This document shows positions 20,251-28,917 of a stretch of 64,000 nucleotides of DNA, one piece after another. The stretch is from Streptomyces sp. P3 (GTDB taxonomy: Bacteria > Actinomycetota > Actinomycetes > Streptomycetales > Streptomycetaceae): positions 3,472,001 through 3,536,000 of the forward strand of contig JAFEKX020000001.1 in NCBI GenBank assembly GCA_016893485.2. Direction: 5' to 3'. A program made the translations under genes and the position numbers. Numbering within the stretch: position 1 is the stretch's first letter; each line of letters begins with the position of its first letter. Under the pieces are notes generated by a model. The model was given only the letters and a program-made list of their open reading frames with translations. It had not been told where the DNA came from and did not search any database.

Positions 20251-21535
20251 TCAGCGGCGGATGTGGCCGTCGCCCGTGACGATGTACTTGGTGCTCGTCA
20301 GCTCCGGCAGGCCCATCGGGCCCCGCGCGTGCAGCTTCTGGGTGGAGATCCCGATCTCGGCGCCGAAGCCGAACTGGCTGCCGTCCGTGAAGCGCGTGGA
20401 GGCGTTCACGGCGACCGTGGTGGAGTCGACCAACTGGGTGAAACGGCGGGCCGCCTGCTGGGAGGTGGTGACAATCGCCTCGGTGTGGCCGGAGCTCCAC
20501 AGCCGGATGTGCTGGACGGCCTTGTCGAGCGAGTCGACGACGGCCGCGGCGATGTCGTAGGAGAGGTACTCGGTGTCCCAGTCCTCCGGGGTGGCCTCGA
20601 CGACGGTGGCCTGGGAGTCCTTGGCGTAGGCGAGGACGCGCTCGTCGGCGTGGACGGTGACGCCGGCCTCCGCGAGGGCGTCCAGGCGCGCGGCAGGAAC
20701 TCGGGGGCGATGTCCTGGTGGACGAGGAGGGTCTCGGCCGCGTTGCAGACGCTGGGGCGCTGGGCCTTGGAGTTGATCAGGATGTCGATCGCCATGTCGA
20801 GGTCGGCGTCGGCGTCGACGTAGACGTGGCAGTTGCCGACGCCGGTCTCGATCACGGGGACGGTGGACTCGCTGACGACGGTCTGGATCAGGAGGCGCCG
20901 CCGCGCGGGATGAGCACGTCGACCAGGCCCCGGGCGCGCATCAGCTCGCGGACGCTCTCGCGGCTCTCGCCGGGCACCAACTGCACCGCGTCGGCGGGGA
21001 GTCCGGCGCCGCCGACGGCGTCGCGGATGACACGCACGAGGGCGGTGTTCGACTCGTAGGCGGAGGCGGAGCCGCGCAGGAGGACCGCGTTGCCGGACTT
21101 GAGGCAGAGGGCGGCGGCGTCCACGGTGACGTTCGGGCGGGCCTCGTAGATGATGCCGACGACGCCGAGGGGGACGCGGACCTGGCGCAGGTCGATGCCG
21201 TTCGGGAGGGTCGAGCCGCGGACGACCTCGCCGACCGGGTCGGGCAGTGCGACGACGTCCCGCACGTCCGAGGCGATGGCCCGCACGCGCTCCGGCGTCA
21301 GCGTCAGCCGGTCGATGATCGCCTCGCTGGTGCCGGCCGCGCGGGCCTTGGCGATGTCCTTGGCGTTGGCCTCGACGATCTCGCTCGTCCGGACCTCCAG
21401 CGCGTCCGCGATGGCGAGCAGCGCGTCGTCCTTCTCGGCGCGCGGCAGCGGCGCGAGGTCGGCGGCGGCGGACTTGGCGCGGTACGCGGCCTGCGTGACC
21501 GGGGACATGGCGTCGTACGGCGAGAGCGTGGTCAT
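20251..21535 (-). CDS. proA: Glutamate-5-semialdehyde dehydrogenase, two frame breaks
   Basis: Second step of proline synthesis: reduces gamma-glutamyl phosphate with NADPH. ATG 21535 ([20 protein letters not shown]). Recognised by [68 protein letters not shown] and the catalytic cysteine in [14 protein letters not shown]; it ends [16 protein letters not shown]. Breaks near 20895 and 20692. About 429 residues after repair, normal. An 81-base gap separates it from the hypothetical gene upstream and proB lies beyond that, so the three probably form an operon. Confidence 0.96.
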
Positions 21536-21616
21536 GAGGGAAGGGTAGTGCGCCGGGCGGAGGCGTCCATCGGCCATCCCATACCGCGAGACACCCCAGA
21601 AGGGGCCGAAGCGGAC

Positions 21617-22083
21617 TCAGAACGGATGGACGCCGACGGGGGTCGCGGGCAGCGGGCCGTACCCCTCGGAGATGCGCTGGTGGTAGGTCTCGCGGTCGAT
21701 GACCTCCAGGCCTACGATCTCCCACGGGGGCAGCTTCGCGGTCTGGCGGTGCTCGCCCCACAGGCGCAGCGCGACGGCGGCGGCGTCGTGCAGGTCGCGG
21801 GCCTCCTCCCAGTAGCGGATCTCCGCGTGGTCGTTGGCGTAGCGGCTGGTCAGCAGGAAGGGGTGGTCGTGGGCGAGCTGCTCCAGACCGCGCCGGACCT
21901 CCTTCAGCGGGGCCTCGCCGCCGGAGACGCTGAGCGTGACATGCCACAGCCGGGGATGTCCTTGGGTTCCTCGCCCTCGTACCGGGCGCCTGCCGCGACG
22001 CTCGTCAGCGTGCGCTCCTCGCCGGGCGCGCGGGAGGTGGTACCACCGCGGGACGCCGCCGCCCCAGGGCGCACTCGTCTCAC
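21617..22083 (-). CDS. Conserved hypothetical protein between proB and proA, one frame break
   Basis: GTG start at 22083 sits eight bases after AAGGAGG. Product of about 155 residues: a basic, flexible N-terminus ([14 protein letters not shown]), then a compact part, [58 protein letters not shown] and a C-terminus [15 protein letters not shown]. One base is missing near 21950. I recognise no domain; the pattern of alternating strands and helices suggests a small alpha/beta fold. It sits within the proline operon, but no role in proline synthesis is implied. Confidence 0.7.
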
Positions 22084-22220
22084 GACGGCCTCCTTACGCA
22101 ATGGTCGAGCTGCAGTGCTCGCGCGGAATTTGTCCCCGAGACAAAGTTGAGCAGGCCGGAGGCGTCCGCGTGGCGCTTTTACGGAAGGTCCACCGCGGGG
22201 AGGCGGACGTTTCGGTTGTT

Positions 22221-23348
22221 TTACGGGTGCAGGATCACCAGGTCGTCCCTGTGTACGACTTCCTCTCGTACGACGGCCCCAGCTCCCGCGCCAGCTCCCT
22301 GGTGGAGCGGCCGATCAGCTGGGGGATCTCCTTGGCGTCGAAGTTGACGAGCCCCCGGGCGACCGCCTGCCCCGCGCCGTCCCGGAGCTCGACCGGGTCG
22401 CCCGCGCTGAACTCGCCCTCGACGGCGGCGATCCCGGCCGGGAGCAGCGACATCCGGCGCTGCACGACCGCGCGCACGGCACCGTCGTCGAGCGTCAACG
22501 AGCCCTGTGGGGTGGACGCGTGCTGCAGCCACAACAGCCGGTCCGCGGAACGCTTTCCGGTGGCGTGGAAGTACGTCCCCGTGTCGCCGCCGGTCAGCGC
22601 GTCGGCCGCGTGGACCGCGCTGGTCAGCACCACGGGGATGCCCGCGGCGGCGGCGATACGGGCCGCCTCGACCTTGGTGACCATGCCGCCGGTGCCGACG
22701 CCTGCCTTGCCCGCGCTGCCGATCTCGACGTGCGCGAGATCCTGCGGGCCTCTGACCTCCGCTATCCGTGAGGTGCCCGGTCTGCTCGGGTCGCCGTCGT
22801 AGACGCCGTCGATGTCGGAGAGGAGGACCAGGAGGTCGGCGTGGACGAGGTGGGCGACGAGGGCGGCGAGCCGGTCGTTGTCGCCGAAGCGGATCTCGTC
22901 CGTGGCGACCGTGTCGTTCTCGTTGACGATCGGGAGGGCGCCCATCGCGAGGAGTTTGTCGAGGGTGCGGGAGGCGTTGCGGTGGTGGGAGCGGCGGCTC
23001 ATGTCGTCGGAGGTGAGCAGCACTTGGCCGACGCGGATGCCGTAGCGGGCGAAGGAGGCGGTGTAGCGGGCGACGAGGAGGCCCTGGCCCACGCTGGCGG
23101 CGGCCTGCTGCCGGGCGAGGTCCTTGGGGGGCGGCGGCGGAGTCCCAGGGGGCGAGGCCTGCGGCGATGGCGCCGGAGGAGACGAGGACGACCTCTTTCT
23201 CTCCTCCGCTGCGGCTCTTGGCCAGGACGTCCACGAGGGCGTCGACCCGGTCGGCGTCCAGGCCCCCGGCCGCGGTGGTCAGCGAGGAGGAACCCACCTT
23301 GACGACGATCCTGCGGGCCTCGGTCACGGCCTGCCTTGCCCCTGCCAC
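22221..23348 (-). CDS. proB: Glutamate 5-kinase with PUA domain, at least two frame breaks
   Basis: First step of proline synthesis, phosphorylating glutamate; feedback-inhibited by proline in other bacteria. Motifs: RRIVVKVGSSSLTTAAGGLD at the N-terminus, VVLVSSGAIAAGLAP, NENDTVATDEIRFGDNDRLA, LLSDIDGVYDGDPSRPGT, GTGGMVTKVEAARIAAAAG, and a C-terminal PUA domain (SLLPAGIAAVEGEFSAGDPV, ARGLVNFDAKEIPQLIGRST) ending EVVHRDDLVILHP. Breaks near 23135-23160 (C runs) and near 22275. GTG start 23348. In many Streptomyces obg precedes proB; here the glycopolymer cluster lies between. Confidence 0.95.
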   Translation of the reverse strand: MAGARQAVTEARRIVVKVGSSSLTTAAGGLDADRVDALVDVLAKSRSGGEKEVVLVSSGAIAAGLAPWDSAAAPQGPRPAAGRRQRGPGPPRRPLHRLLRPLRHPRRPSAAHLRRHEPPLPPPQRLPHPRQTPRDGRPPDRQRERHGRHGRDPLRRQRPARRPRRPPRPRRPPGPPLRHRRRLRRRPEQTGHLTDSGGQRPAGSRARRDRQRGQGRRRHRRHGHQGRGGPYRRRRGHPRGADQRGPRGRRADRRRHGDVLPRHRKAFRGPAVVAAARVHPTGLVDARRRCRARGRAAPDVAAPGRDRRRRGRVQRGRPGRAPGRRGAGGRPGARQLRRQGDPPADRPLHQGAGAGAGAVVREEVVHRDDLVILHP

Positions 23349-23436
23349 GTGCGCGTTCCCCTCGGGTAGGTCGGGGTGGCAATCTACGCGAACCGGGTTC
23401 CCCTACGCACGTCCGTCCAGGTCGCGGACAGTCGCC

Positions 23437-23694
23437 TTGAGTTCAGAGCGCGGCCGGGTGGGGTTGGCCGCGCAGTTCCCCGCGCCCCTTGAAAGCGCCG
23501 ACCAGCCGGTGTCTTTCGGACCGGCCCACCAGAGGGTTGAGTTCAGAGCGCGGCCCGGTGGGGGCTGGTCGCGCAGTTCCCCGCGCCCCTTAAAAGACTC
23601 CGGCTGGCCTGTGTTTTCGGGTCGCGGACAGGATGGTTGAGTTCGCGGCGCGGCCGGTGGGGGCTGGTCGCGCAGTTCCCCGCGCCCCTTAAAG
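23437..23694. repeat. Three tandem copies of a Streptomyces-type intergenic repeat, 100-bp period
   Basis: Three direct copies begin at 23437, 23537 and 23637, exactly 100 bases apart. Each has TTGAGTTC, then a GC-rich GGCCGG tract, then GGCTGGTCGCGCAGTTCCCC followed by GCGCCCCTTAAA. Copy 1 is the most diverged (GGGTTGGCCGCGC). The 433-base gap between proB and the glycosyltransferase gene contains nothing else I recognise. Similar GGGAACTGCGCGACCAGCC elements are scattered in Streptomyces intergenic DNA; their function is not known to me. Confidence 0.85.
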
Positions 23695-23718
23695 ACGACC
23701 GTGCTGGGCCCACCTGTC

Positions 23719-23749
23719 TTTAGGGGCGCGGGGAACTGCGCGACCAGCC
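23719..23749. repeat. Inverted copy of the intergenic repeat
   Basis: TTTAGGGGCGCGGGGAACTG and the following CGCGACCAGCC are the reverse complement of the core of the third direct copy 25 bases earlier. Together they can form a hairpin with about 30 paired bases, 34 bases beyond the stop codon of the leftward glycosyltransferase gene, so it may act as its terminator. Confidence 0.8.
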
Positions 23750-23782
23750 ACGACGCGCCGGCGTTATGAACTCAGGCCGCCC

Positions 23783-24952
23783 TCAACATCCGACGGGCTT
23801 TCCGCAGCACCCGGCGGAGGAGGGCCGTCCCTCCCGGTACCCCTCGACACCGCGTGCCTCTCGGGGTTGCGCCAGGTAGAGGGAGTCGGGAAGGCCGGCC
23901 GAGGGCGAGCGGAAGTGGGGATACGCCAGGTAGACGCGTCGGCCGCCCCTCTCCAGGACGGCGTCCGGGCGCTTCTTCGACTTGATGAACTCGACCACGT
24001 CCAGGAGGAGTTCAGGGCGTTCATGAGCGACGAGATGCAGTCGCAGGCGCTCGTCCACCTTGAGGCGTACCGCCACCTCGTCGGTCCAGTGGGCCGCCAT
24101 CAACGGCTTGGCCAGCTCGAACTTGTGCCGTCTGACCCGCTCGCTGTCCGTGGCGTACTTCGGCCCGAACTGCGGCAGCAGCGTGACGAGGAAGGGCCGC
24201 ACCATCAGCTTGTCCCGCTCCACCCCGGCGGGACCATCTCCGCGATGAGGTTCATCAGGGCCCGCGCGGAGTCGAAGCGCAGGGTGTAACTCCCGCTCTT
24301 CGTCACGTGTTTGCCGTCGTCCCGGCCCACCAGGTAGTAGCAGGTGTGATCGGCGATCACGGACACACCGTCGGCCCGGAGATACGCCTCCATCGTGAAC
24401 AGCGCGTCCTCACCGGTGAACAGCGACTCGTCGAACCGCATGCTGTGCCGCTCCAGCAACGCCCGCCGGAACAGCTTCTGCGCGCTCAGCGTGAACTTGA
24501 TGTTGGAGTGGAAGACGTCGGTGCGCTCCAGGGTCTCCACCCACGCGGCCTTGGGCGGCACCCGGTTGATGCCCTCGACCTTGCCCAGCACGACGTCCGT
24601 GCCGTTGCGGTCGGCCATCGCGATCATCCGCTCCAGCGCCTCGGGGCGAGCCGGTCGTCGGCGTCGAGGAAGAAGACGTAGCGCCCGCTCGCCTTGCCGA
24701 GGCCGACGTTGCGCGGGGCGCTGGGGCCGCCGGAGTTCTCCTGGCGGATCACGGTGACGTGGGCCGCGGCGCGGGCCGCGAACTCCTCCAGGTACTCCCC
24801 GTGCCGTCCGTCGAGCCGTCGTCGACCGCGACGACCTCGATCCGGGCCGGGTCCAGGGTCTGCGCCTCGACCGAGCGCAGGCACTCGACCAGGTAGGGCA
24901 TCGCTTCGTATGCCCCGATGACCACGGTCACATCAGGCTGTGGCACGGTCAC
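23783..24952 (-). CDS. Family 2 glycosyltransferase, three frame breaks
   Basis: GTG start 24952 with GGGAG close upstream. GT-A fold signatures: PDVTVVIGAYEAMPYLVECL, EVVAVDDGSTDGT, NSGGPSAPRNVGLGKASGRY and YVFFLDADDRL (the DxD metal site); then FSAQKLFRR-type acceptor region (FTLSAQKLFRRALLERHSMR), ESLFTGEDALFTMEAYLRAD, and a long helical C-terminal part (LVTLLPQFGPKYATDSERVR). Breaks near 24815, 24640 and 24222. The last 20 residues may also be misframed. As the last gene of the glycopolymer cluster it probably adds sugar to the polymer or its linkage unit; donor and acceptor unknown. Confidence 0.88.
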
Positions 24953-25064
24953 GCGTCTCCCTTCGTCCACGGGGCGTTCTCCCCGTATTCACTGGATCGC
25001 CGACTGGAAGACGGGCGGACGACCCGAGAGGTTGCCTTCCCGTCGGCAGGGGATACGCAGAAGA

Positions 25065-25100
25065 GCCCGGTTTTCGAGGATCACTCCGCGAGAACCGGGC
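25065..25100 (-). terminator. Hairpin after the TagF-like gene
   Basis: GCCCGGTTTTCG pairs with CGAGAACCGGGC (12 bp, one G-U) around a 12-base loop. It lies 37 bases past the stop of the TagF-like gene and before the glycosyltransferase start, so it may reduce read-through between the two. Confidence 0.65.
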
Positions 25101-25137
25101 CCTTCTTGACCAAATCCTGGCCGAAAGCCGCCTCCGG

Positions 25138-27216
25138 TCAGCCGACCGTGGGGTCAGCCGACAGGTGCGCCTCGGTCGGGCTCGCCGCTTCTCCGCTCGC
25201 CGCCGCCCGCTCCTGGCCGACGTTGCGCGTCTCGGACTTGACCGCGAGGTTCCGGACGGCGGTGTTGAACTGCTCGATCGACGTGGGCTCGTCCGGGCCG
25301 AGCAGGTACTCCTTGAGTTCCTTGCGGTCCGCGGCCATCGGGTCGGCGTCCGGGGTGCGGACCGCCGCGAGCAACTCGCCCAGTTCCTCAGCCTTGTTGG
25401 AGAGGATCACGGCCGCGCGCACCGCGGTGTTCTGCCGCTTGAACTCCTCGACGCCGAGCTTCGCGGAGTCCGTGACCGCGTACGGCTTGCCGCTCGCGAT
25501 GAAGTCGGAGACCACGCTGGAGATGTCGGAGACCATCGCGTCGGAGACGTTGAAGCAGTCGTAGAGGCGCGGTTCGGCGCCCGCGATGACGCGGTGCTCG
25601 AAGGTGCCGAAGGAGTTCCAGTACGCGGTGTTCCACTCGGCGCGCAGCCGGGCGATCTCCTCGTACTTGGCCAGGTCGACCACGCCGTCACGGGTCTGCT
25701 CGGCCTCGTCGGCCTTGTCGGTGCCGCCGCCGGAGAGTTCGGCGATGCGGGCCTCGATGCGGGCCAGGTCGGCCTTGGCCTTGGTCTGGACGGCCGCGTC
25801 GGCCTGGAAGCGGGGGTCGGTCGCGCGCTGGGCGGCGGCCTTCTCGACGAGGGCGGTGACCTTGCGGTGCGCGGAGCCGGCCGCGGAGCTGACCGTGCCG
25901 GTGAAGGGGTGCGGCTTGTACAGCACACGCACCGGCGGGTCGGCCTTGAGCAGCTTCTTCACGATGTTCTCGCCGGCCAGCAGCAGGGAGGTGTTGCCGG
26001 GGTCGTTGTCCCAGCCCTCCCATGTGGGGGCGTAGAGGACCGTGGGGATACGGCCGTCGGGGACGCCCTGCCAGGTCTGGATGGGGGCGAGCTGGGGGCG
26101 GCCGACCTCGACGATGTCGTCGTCGCGGACCCCGACGTCTGCGATGGCGTAGCGGTCGCGGCCCGCGCGGCCGGCGGTCCACACCTCGTCGTAGACCTTG
26201 CTGAACGGGTTGACGCTGGCCAGCTTGTCGCTGTCGCCGTGGCCGATGAAGACGTGCTTCATGGTGGGGACGCGGAGCAGGTGGATGTTCTTGCCGACGT
26301 TGGCCGCGTAGAGGGCGACGCGCACGGTCGACAGGTCCATGTTCATCAGGTGCACACCGCCGGGCACGCAGACGACGGGGGCCTTGGTGGGGGCGAGGTT
26401 CTGCAGAATCACGCGCTCACGGAGCAGGACGAGCGGGCGGGTGTCCAGCTCCTCCATGGTCTCCAGCCACATGTTGACCTGGTACGCCGAGTCCTTGGAG
26501 CCGGAGAAGTAGAGCACCGTCTGCGGCTTGTACTCGTGCAGCCAGTCGTCGACGGCGGCGAGGATGACCTCGGGCGTCGGCGGGATCTTCGTACCCCGTA
26601 TGTACGGCAGGAGCGCGAGGACGTAGAGGCTGCCCAGGACCAGGGTGATGCCGATGCCGATGAAGCCCGCGACGGCCGAGTCGAGTTGCGCTGAGATCAG
26701 CAGGCCCACGACGGCGAACAGGTCGAGGTGGAGCATCTTCTCGGCGGAGCGCTCCAGCAGGCCGAACTTCGGGGCGTCCGGGATGCGGATGCGCGCGCCG
26801 AGGTCGACGTTGCGGGTGGCGACCGGCATCCGGCGGCGGTTGCGGATCAGGGTGACGACCGCGCCGTGCGGGGCCTGGAGGCCGTAGAAGGCGATGAAGC
26901 AGGCGATGGCGCCGTAGAAGATGAGGTGGTCGGAGAGGTCCATGCGGGCCAGCAGCAGGATCAGCAGGAGCTGGCGGATCAGGAAGCGGATGGAGAGGCC
27001 CGCTCTGACCTTGCTGAGGCGGTTGATCAGATAGCTGGCCTGGCGGTGGAGGTAGTGGTCCGCGACGTAGGTGACGACGGCCGCGGCGGCGAAGGCGGGC
27101 ACGCTCGGGACGAGGGCGGCCAGCATGAGGGCCGGGTATCCCAGCATCATGAGGACGGCGGCGGCCAGCTCAGCCGCACTGCCCACCCTGGCCACGCGAA
27201 TAGCGGTGGAAATCAC
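25138..27216 (-). CDS. TagF/TarL-like CDP-alditol glycero/ribitolphosphotransferase with membrane N-terminus
   Basis: Intact, 692 residues from GTG 27216 (a longer reading upstream runs into the neighbouring gene). Residues 1-250 hold several membrane segments (LAAAVLMMLGYPALMLAALV, FYGAIACFIAFYGLQAP, GFIGIGITLVLGSLYVLALL). The rest is a Glyphos_transf-type domain: GYxPQTVLYFSGSKDSAYQV, TMKHVFIGHGDSDKLASVNP, PTVLYAPTWEGWDNDPGNTS, VRVLYKPHPFTG, and DAMVSDISSVVSDFIASGKP, the motifs of teichoic acid polymerases that transfer glycerol- or ribitol-phosphate from CDP carriers. The upstream fused cytidylyltransferase-reductase would supply CDP-ribitol or a similar donor. A charged insert (about residues 490-545) interrupts the domain. 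Confidence 0.88.
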   Translation of the reverse strand: MISTAIRVARVGSAAELAAAVLMMLGYPALMLAALVPSVPAFAAAAVVTYVADHYLHRQASYLINRLSKVRAGLSIRFLIRQLLLILLLARMDLSDHLIFYGAIACFIAFYGLQAPHGAVVTLIRNRRRMPVATRNVDLGARIRIPDAPKFGLLERSAEKMLHLDLFAVVGLLISAQLDSAVAGFIGIGITLVLGSLYVLALLPYIRGTKIPPTPEVILAAVDDWLHEYKPQTVLYFSGSKDSAYQVNMWLETMEELDTRPLVLLRERVILQNLAPTKAPVVCVPGGVHLMNMDLSTVRVALYAANVGKNIHLLRVPTMKHVFIGHGDSDKLASVNPFSKVYDEVWTAGRAGRDRYAIADVGVRDDDIVEVGRPQLAPIQTWQGVPDGRIPTVLYAPTWEGWDNDPGNTSLLLAGENIVKKLLKADPPVRVLYKPHPFTGTVSSAAGSAHRKVTALVEKAAAQRATDPRFQADAAVQTKAKADLARIEARIAELSGGGTDKADEAEQTRDGVVDLAKYEEIARLRAEWNTAYWNSFGTFEHRVIAGAEPRLYDCFNVSDAMVSDISSVVSDFIASGKPYAVTDSAKLGVEEFKRQNTAVRAAVILSNKAEELGELLAAVRTPDADPMAADRKELKEYLLGPDEPTSIEQFNTAVRNLAVKSETRNVGQERAAASGEAASPTEAHLSADPTVG

Positions 27217-27275
27217 TGATAAACCTGCTCTTGGGGGTTTCGAGTAATTTACCGGGAGCTCAGAGTCAGGCTTAA

Positions 27276-28769
27276 TTAAACGCTGTCCTGGACGTCGAGA
27301 ACCGAGGCGAGGGCGGCCTCGAAGCCGGAGGCCCTGGCCGCGCCGGCCGTCGGGTCCTGCTGGCGGACGTCGATGACATGGCCGGTCAGCTCGGACAGCA
27401 GCACGTCGAGCGAGGTGCGGGCCACGGCCTCGGAGGACAGCAGCGTGCCGCTGGGCTCCTGGCCGAAGGCCTTGGTGCGCATCGGGGTGGCGGTGCGCTC
27501 CGGGTTGATGCAGTTCACGCGGATGCCGTCGCCGGCCCACTCGTCCGACAGTGCCTGCGTGAGGTTGACCATCGCGGCCTTGGTCGAGGAGTACAGGCTG
27601 TACTCGGCGCGACCGCGCGTGTAGCTGCTGGAGGTGTAGAGCAGCAGCTGGCCCTTGGTCTCGGCCAGGTACTTGTACGCGGAACGGGCGATCTGCACGG
27701 GCGCCAGGTAGTTGACCTTCAGCGCCTCCTCGATCGTCGCGTTGTCCGTCTCGGCCAGCTTGCCGATGCGCAGCACGCCCGCGGTGTTGATGACGTAGTC
27801 GATGCGCCCGGTCTCGCCGTACGCCTTGGACAGCGCGTCGTCGACCTCCTCGGGGTTCTCGACGTGCGTGCCGGTGGTCGAACGGCCCAGCGCGTACACC
27901 GTGGCGCCGTAGCCCTCGGCGACCTCGGCGATGTCCTTGCCGATGCCGTAGGAGCCGCCGAAGACGACCAGGGTCCTGCCGGTGAGCAGCTCGCGGTAGG
28001 CGGCCTCGTCGACCTGCTCGGGCGCGGCGGTGGAGGCGAGCTGGAAGAGCTTGTCGGCGATGAAGACGTCGACGGGCTGGGTGACCTTCATGTTGTACTC
28101 GTCGCCCGCGACGACGTGGATCGGCACGTCCGGCAGGTACTTGAGCACGACCGAACAGTCGTCCGTGGCCTGGAAGTTGGGGTCCCCGGCCGCGACCTCG
28201 TAGGCGCGGCGGATCGTGGACAGCTTGAACGCCTGGGGCGTCTGGCCGCGGCGCAGCCGGGAGCGGTCGGGGATCTCGGTGATGAACTCGCCGTCGTCGC
28301 CGTGGGTGCGGGTCACGATGATGGTGTCGGCGGACGGGATGGCCACGTCCACGGCCTGGAAGCGCTCCAGGGCCACCACACAGTCGTCGATCACGCGCCG
28401 CGAGAGCAGGGGGCGCACGGCGTCGTGGAACAGGACGTTGCGGTCCTCGCCCTCGGCCAGGCCCTCACCGAGGGCGGCGATGGCCCGCTCGGTGGTCTCG
28501 TTCCTCGTCGAGCCGCCCTCGATGATCCGGGTGACCTTCTTGAAGCCGGCCTTGGCGACGATCTTCTCGATGTCCGGGACGTAACCCGGCGCCATCAGCA
28601 CGATGATGTCGTCGATCGAGTCGGCGTTCTCGAAGGTGGTCAGGGTGTGCTCGATGACTGCCTTGCCGGCGATCTTCAGCAGCTGCTTGGGGATCGAGAG
28701 ACCCACCCGCTGGCCGGTACCGCCGGCCAGGATCACTGCGGTGGTGCGGGGCTTGGCTATGTGCGACAC
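27276..28769 (-). CDS. Bifunctional cytidylyltransferase (IspD/TarI-like) and SDR reductase fusion
   Basis: Intact, 497 residues from GTG 28769. First half: TTAVILAGGTGQRVGLSIPK, KQLLKIAGKAVIEHTL, VLFHDAVRPLLSRRVIDDCV, the IspD/TarI nucleotidyltransferase fold. Second half: TLVVFGGSYGIGKDIAEVAE (GxxxGIG cofactor loop), VINTAGVLRIGKLAETDN, LLLYTSSSYTRGRAEYSLYS and YSSTKAAM (YxxxK catalytic pair). This order matches Bcs1/Acs1-type enzymes of Haemophilus that reduce ribulose 5-phosphate and make CDP-ribitol. No separate ispF or ispD context is present, so a teichoic/capsular role is more likely than isoprenoid synthesis. It is 59 bases upstream of the TagF-like polymerase. Confidence 0.87.
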   Translation of the reverse strand: MSHIAKPRTTAVILAGGTGQRVGLSIPKQLLKIAGKAVIEHTLTTFENADSIDDIIVLMAPGYVPDIEKIVAKAGFKKVTRIIEGGSTRNETTERAIAALGEGLAEGEDRNVLFHDAVRPLLSRRVIDDCVVALERFQAVDVAIPSADTIIVTRTHGDDGEFITEIPDRSRLRRGQTPQAFKLSTIRRAYEVAAGDPNFQATDDCSVVLKYLPDVPIHVVAGDEYNMKVTQPVDVFIADKLFQLASTAAPEQVDEAAYRELLTGRTLVVFGGSYGIGKDIAEVAEGYGATVYALGRSTTGTHVENPEEVDDALSKAYGETGRIDYVINTAGVLRIGKLAETDNATIEEALKVNYLAPVQIARSAYKYLAETKGQLLLYTSSSYTRGRAEYSLYSSTKAAMVNLTQALSDEWAGDGIRVNCINPERTATPMRTKAFGQEPSGTLLSSEAVARTSLDVLLSELTGHVIDVRQQDPTAGAARASGFEAALASVLDVQDSV

Positions 28770-28823
28770 AGGTGACCTTGACCTACCTCGGGACAACGGG
28801 GAACTCGCAAATGGTCCCACTCG

Positions 28824-28904
28824 CGGTTACCGCAGTGCAAGGCGAGTGACCTCCGCCGCATAGGTGCGCGACACCTGTCATTCATCTTGCACTGCCGGTA
28901 ACCG
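28824..28904. repeat. Long-armed inverted repeat between sulfotransferase and cytidylyltransferase genes
   Basis: CGGTTACCGCAGTGCAA (28824-28840) is repeated in inverse as TTGCACTGCCGGTAACCG (28887-28904), differing by one extra base. The 46-base loop contains its own small hairpin AGGTG-CGCGA-CACCT. It fills the 148-base gap between two co-directional genes and could be a terminator, an operator or an mRNA processing site. Confidence 0.75.
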
Positions 28905-28917
28905 GGCGATGACGCGT

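Noticed and set aside
23437..23749. CRISPR array
   Set aside because: Only three direct copies, the repeated part is most of the 100-base period, the remaining sequence is not spacer-like, an inverted copy is present, and no cas genes are nearby.
27276..28000. IspD of the isoprenoid (MEP) pathway
   Set aside because: The IspD-like half is fused to an SDR and sits next to a teichoic acid polymerase with no ispF; CDP-alditol synthesis fits better.
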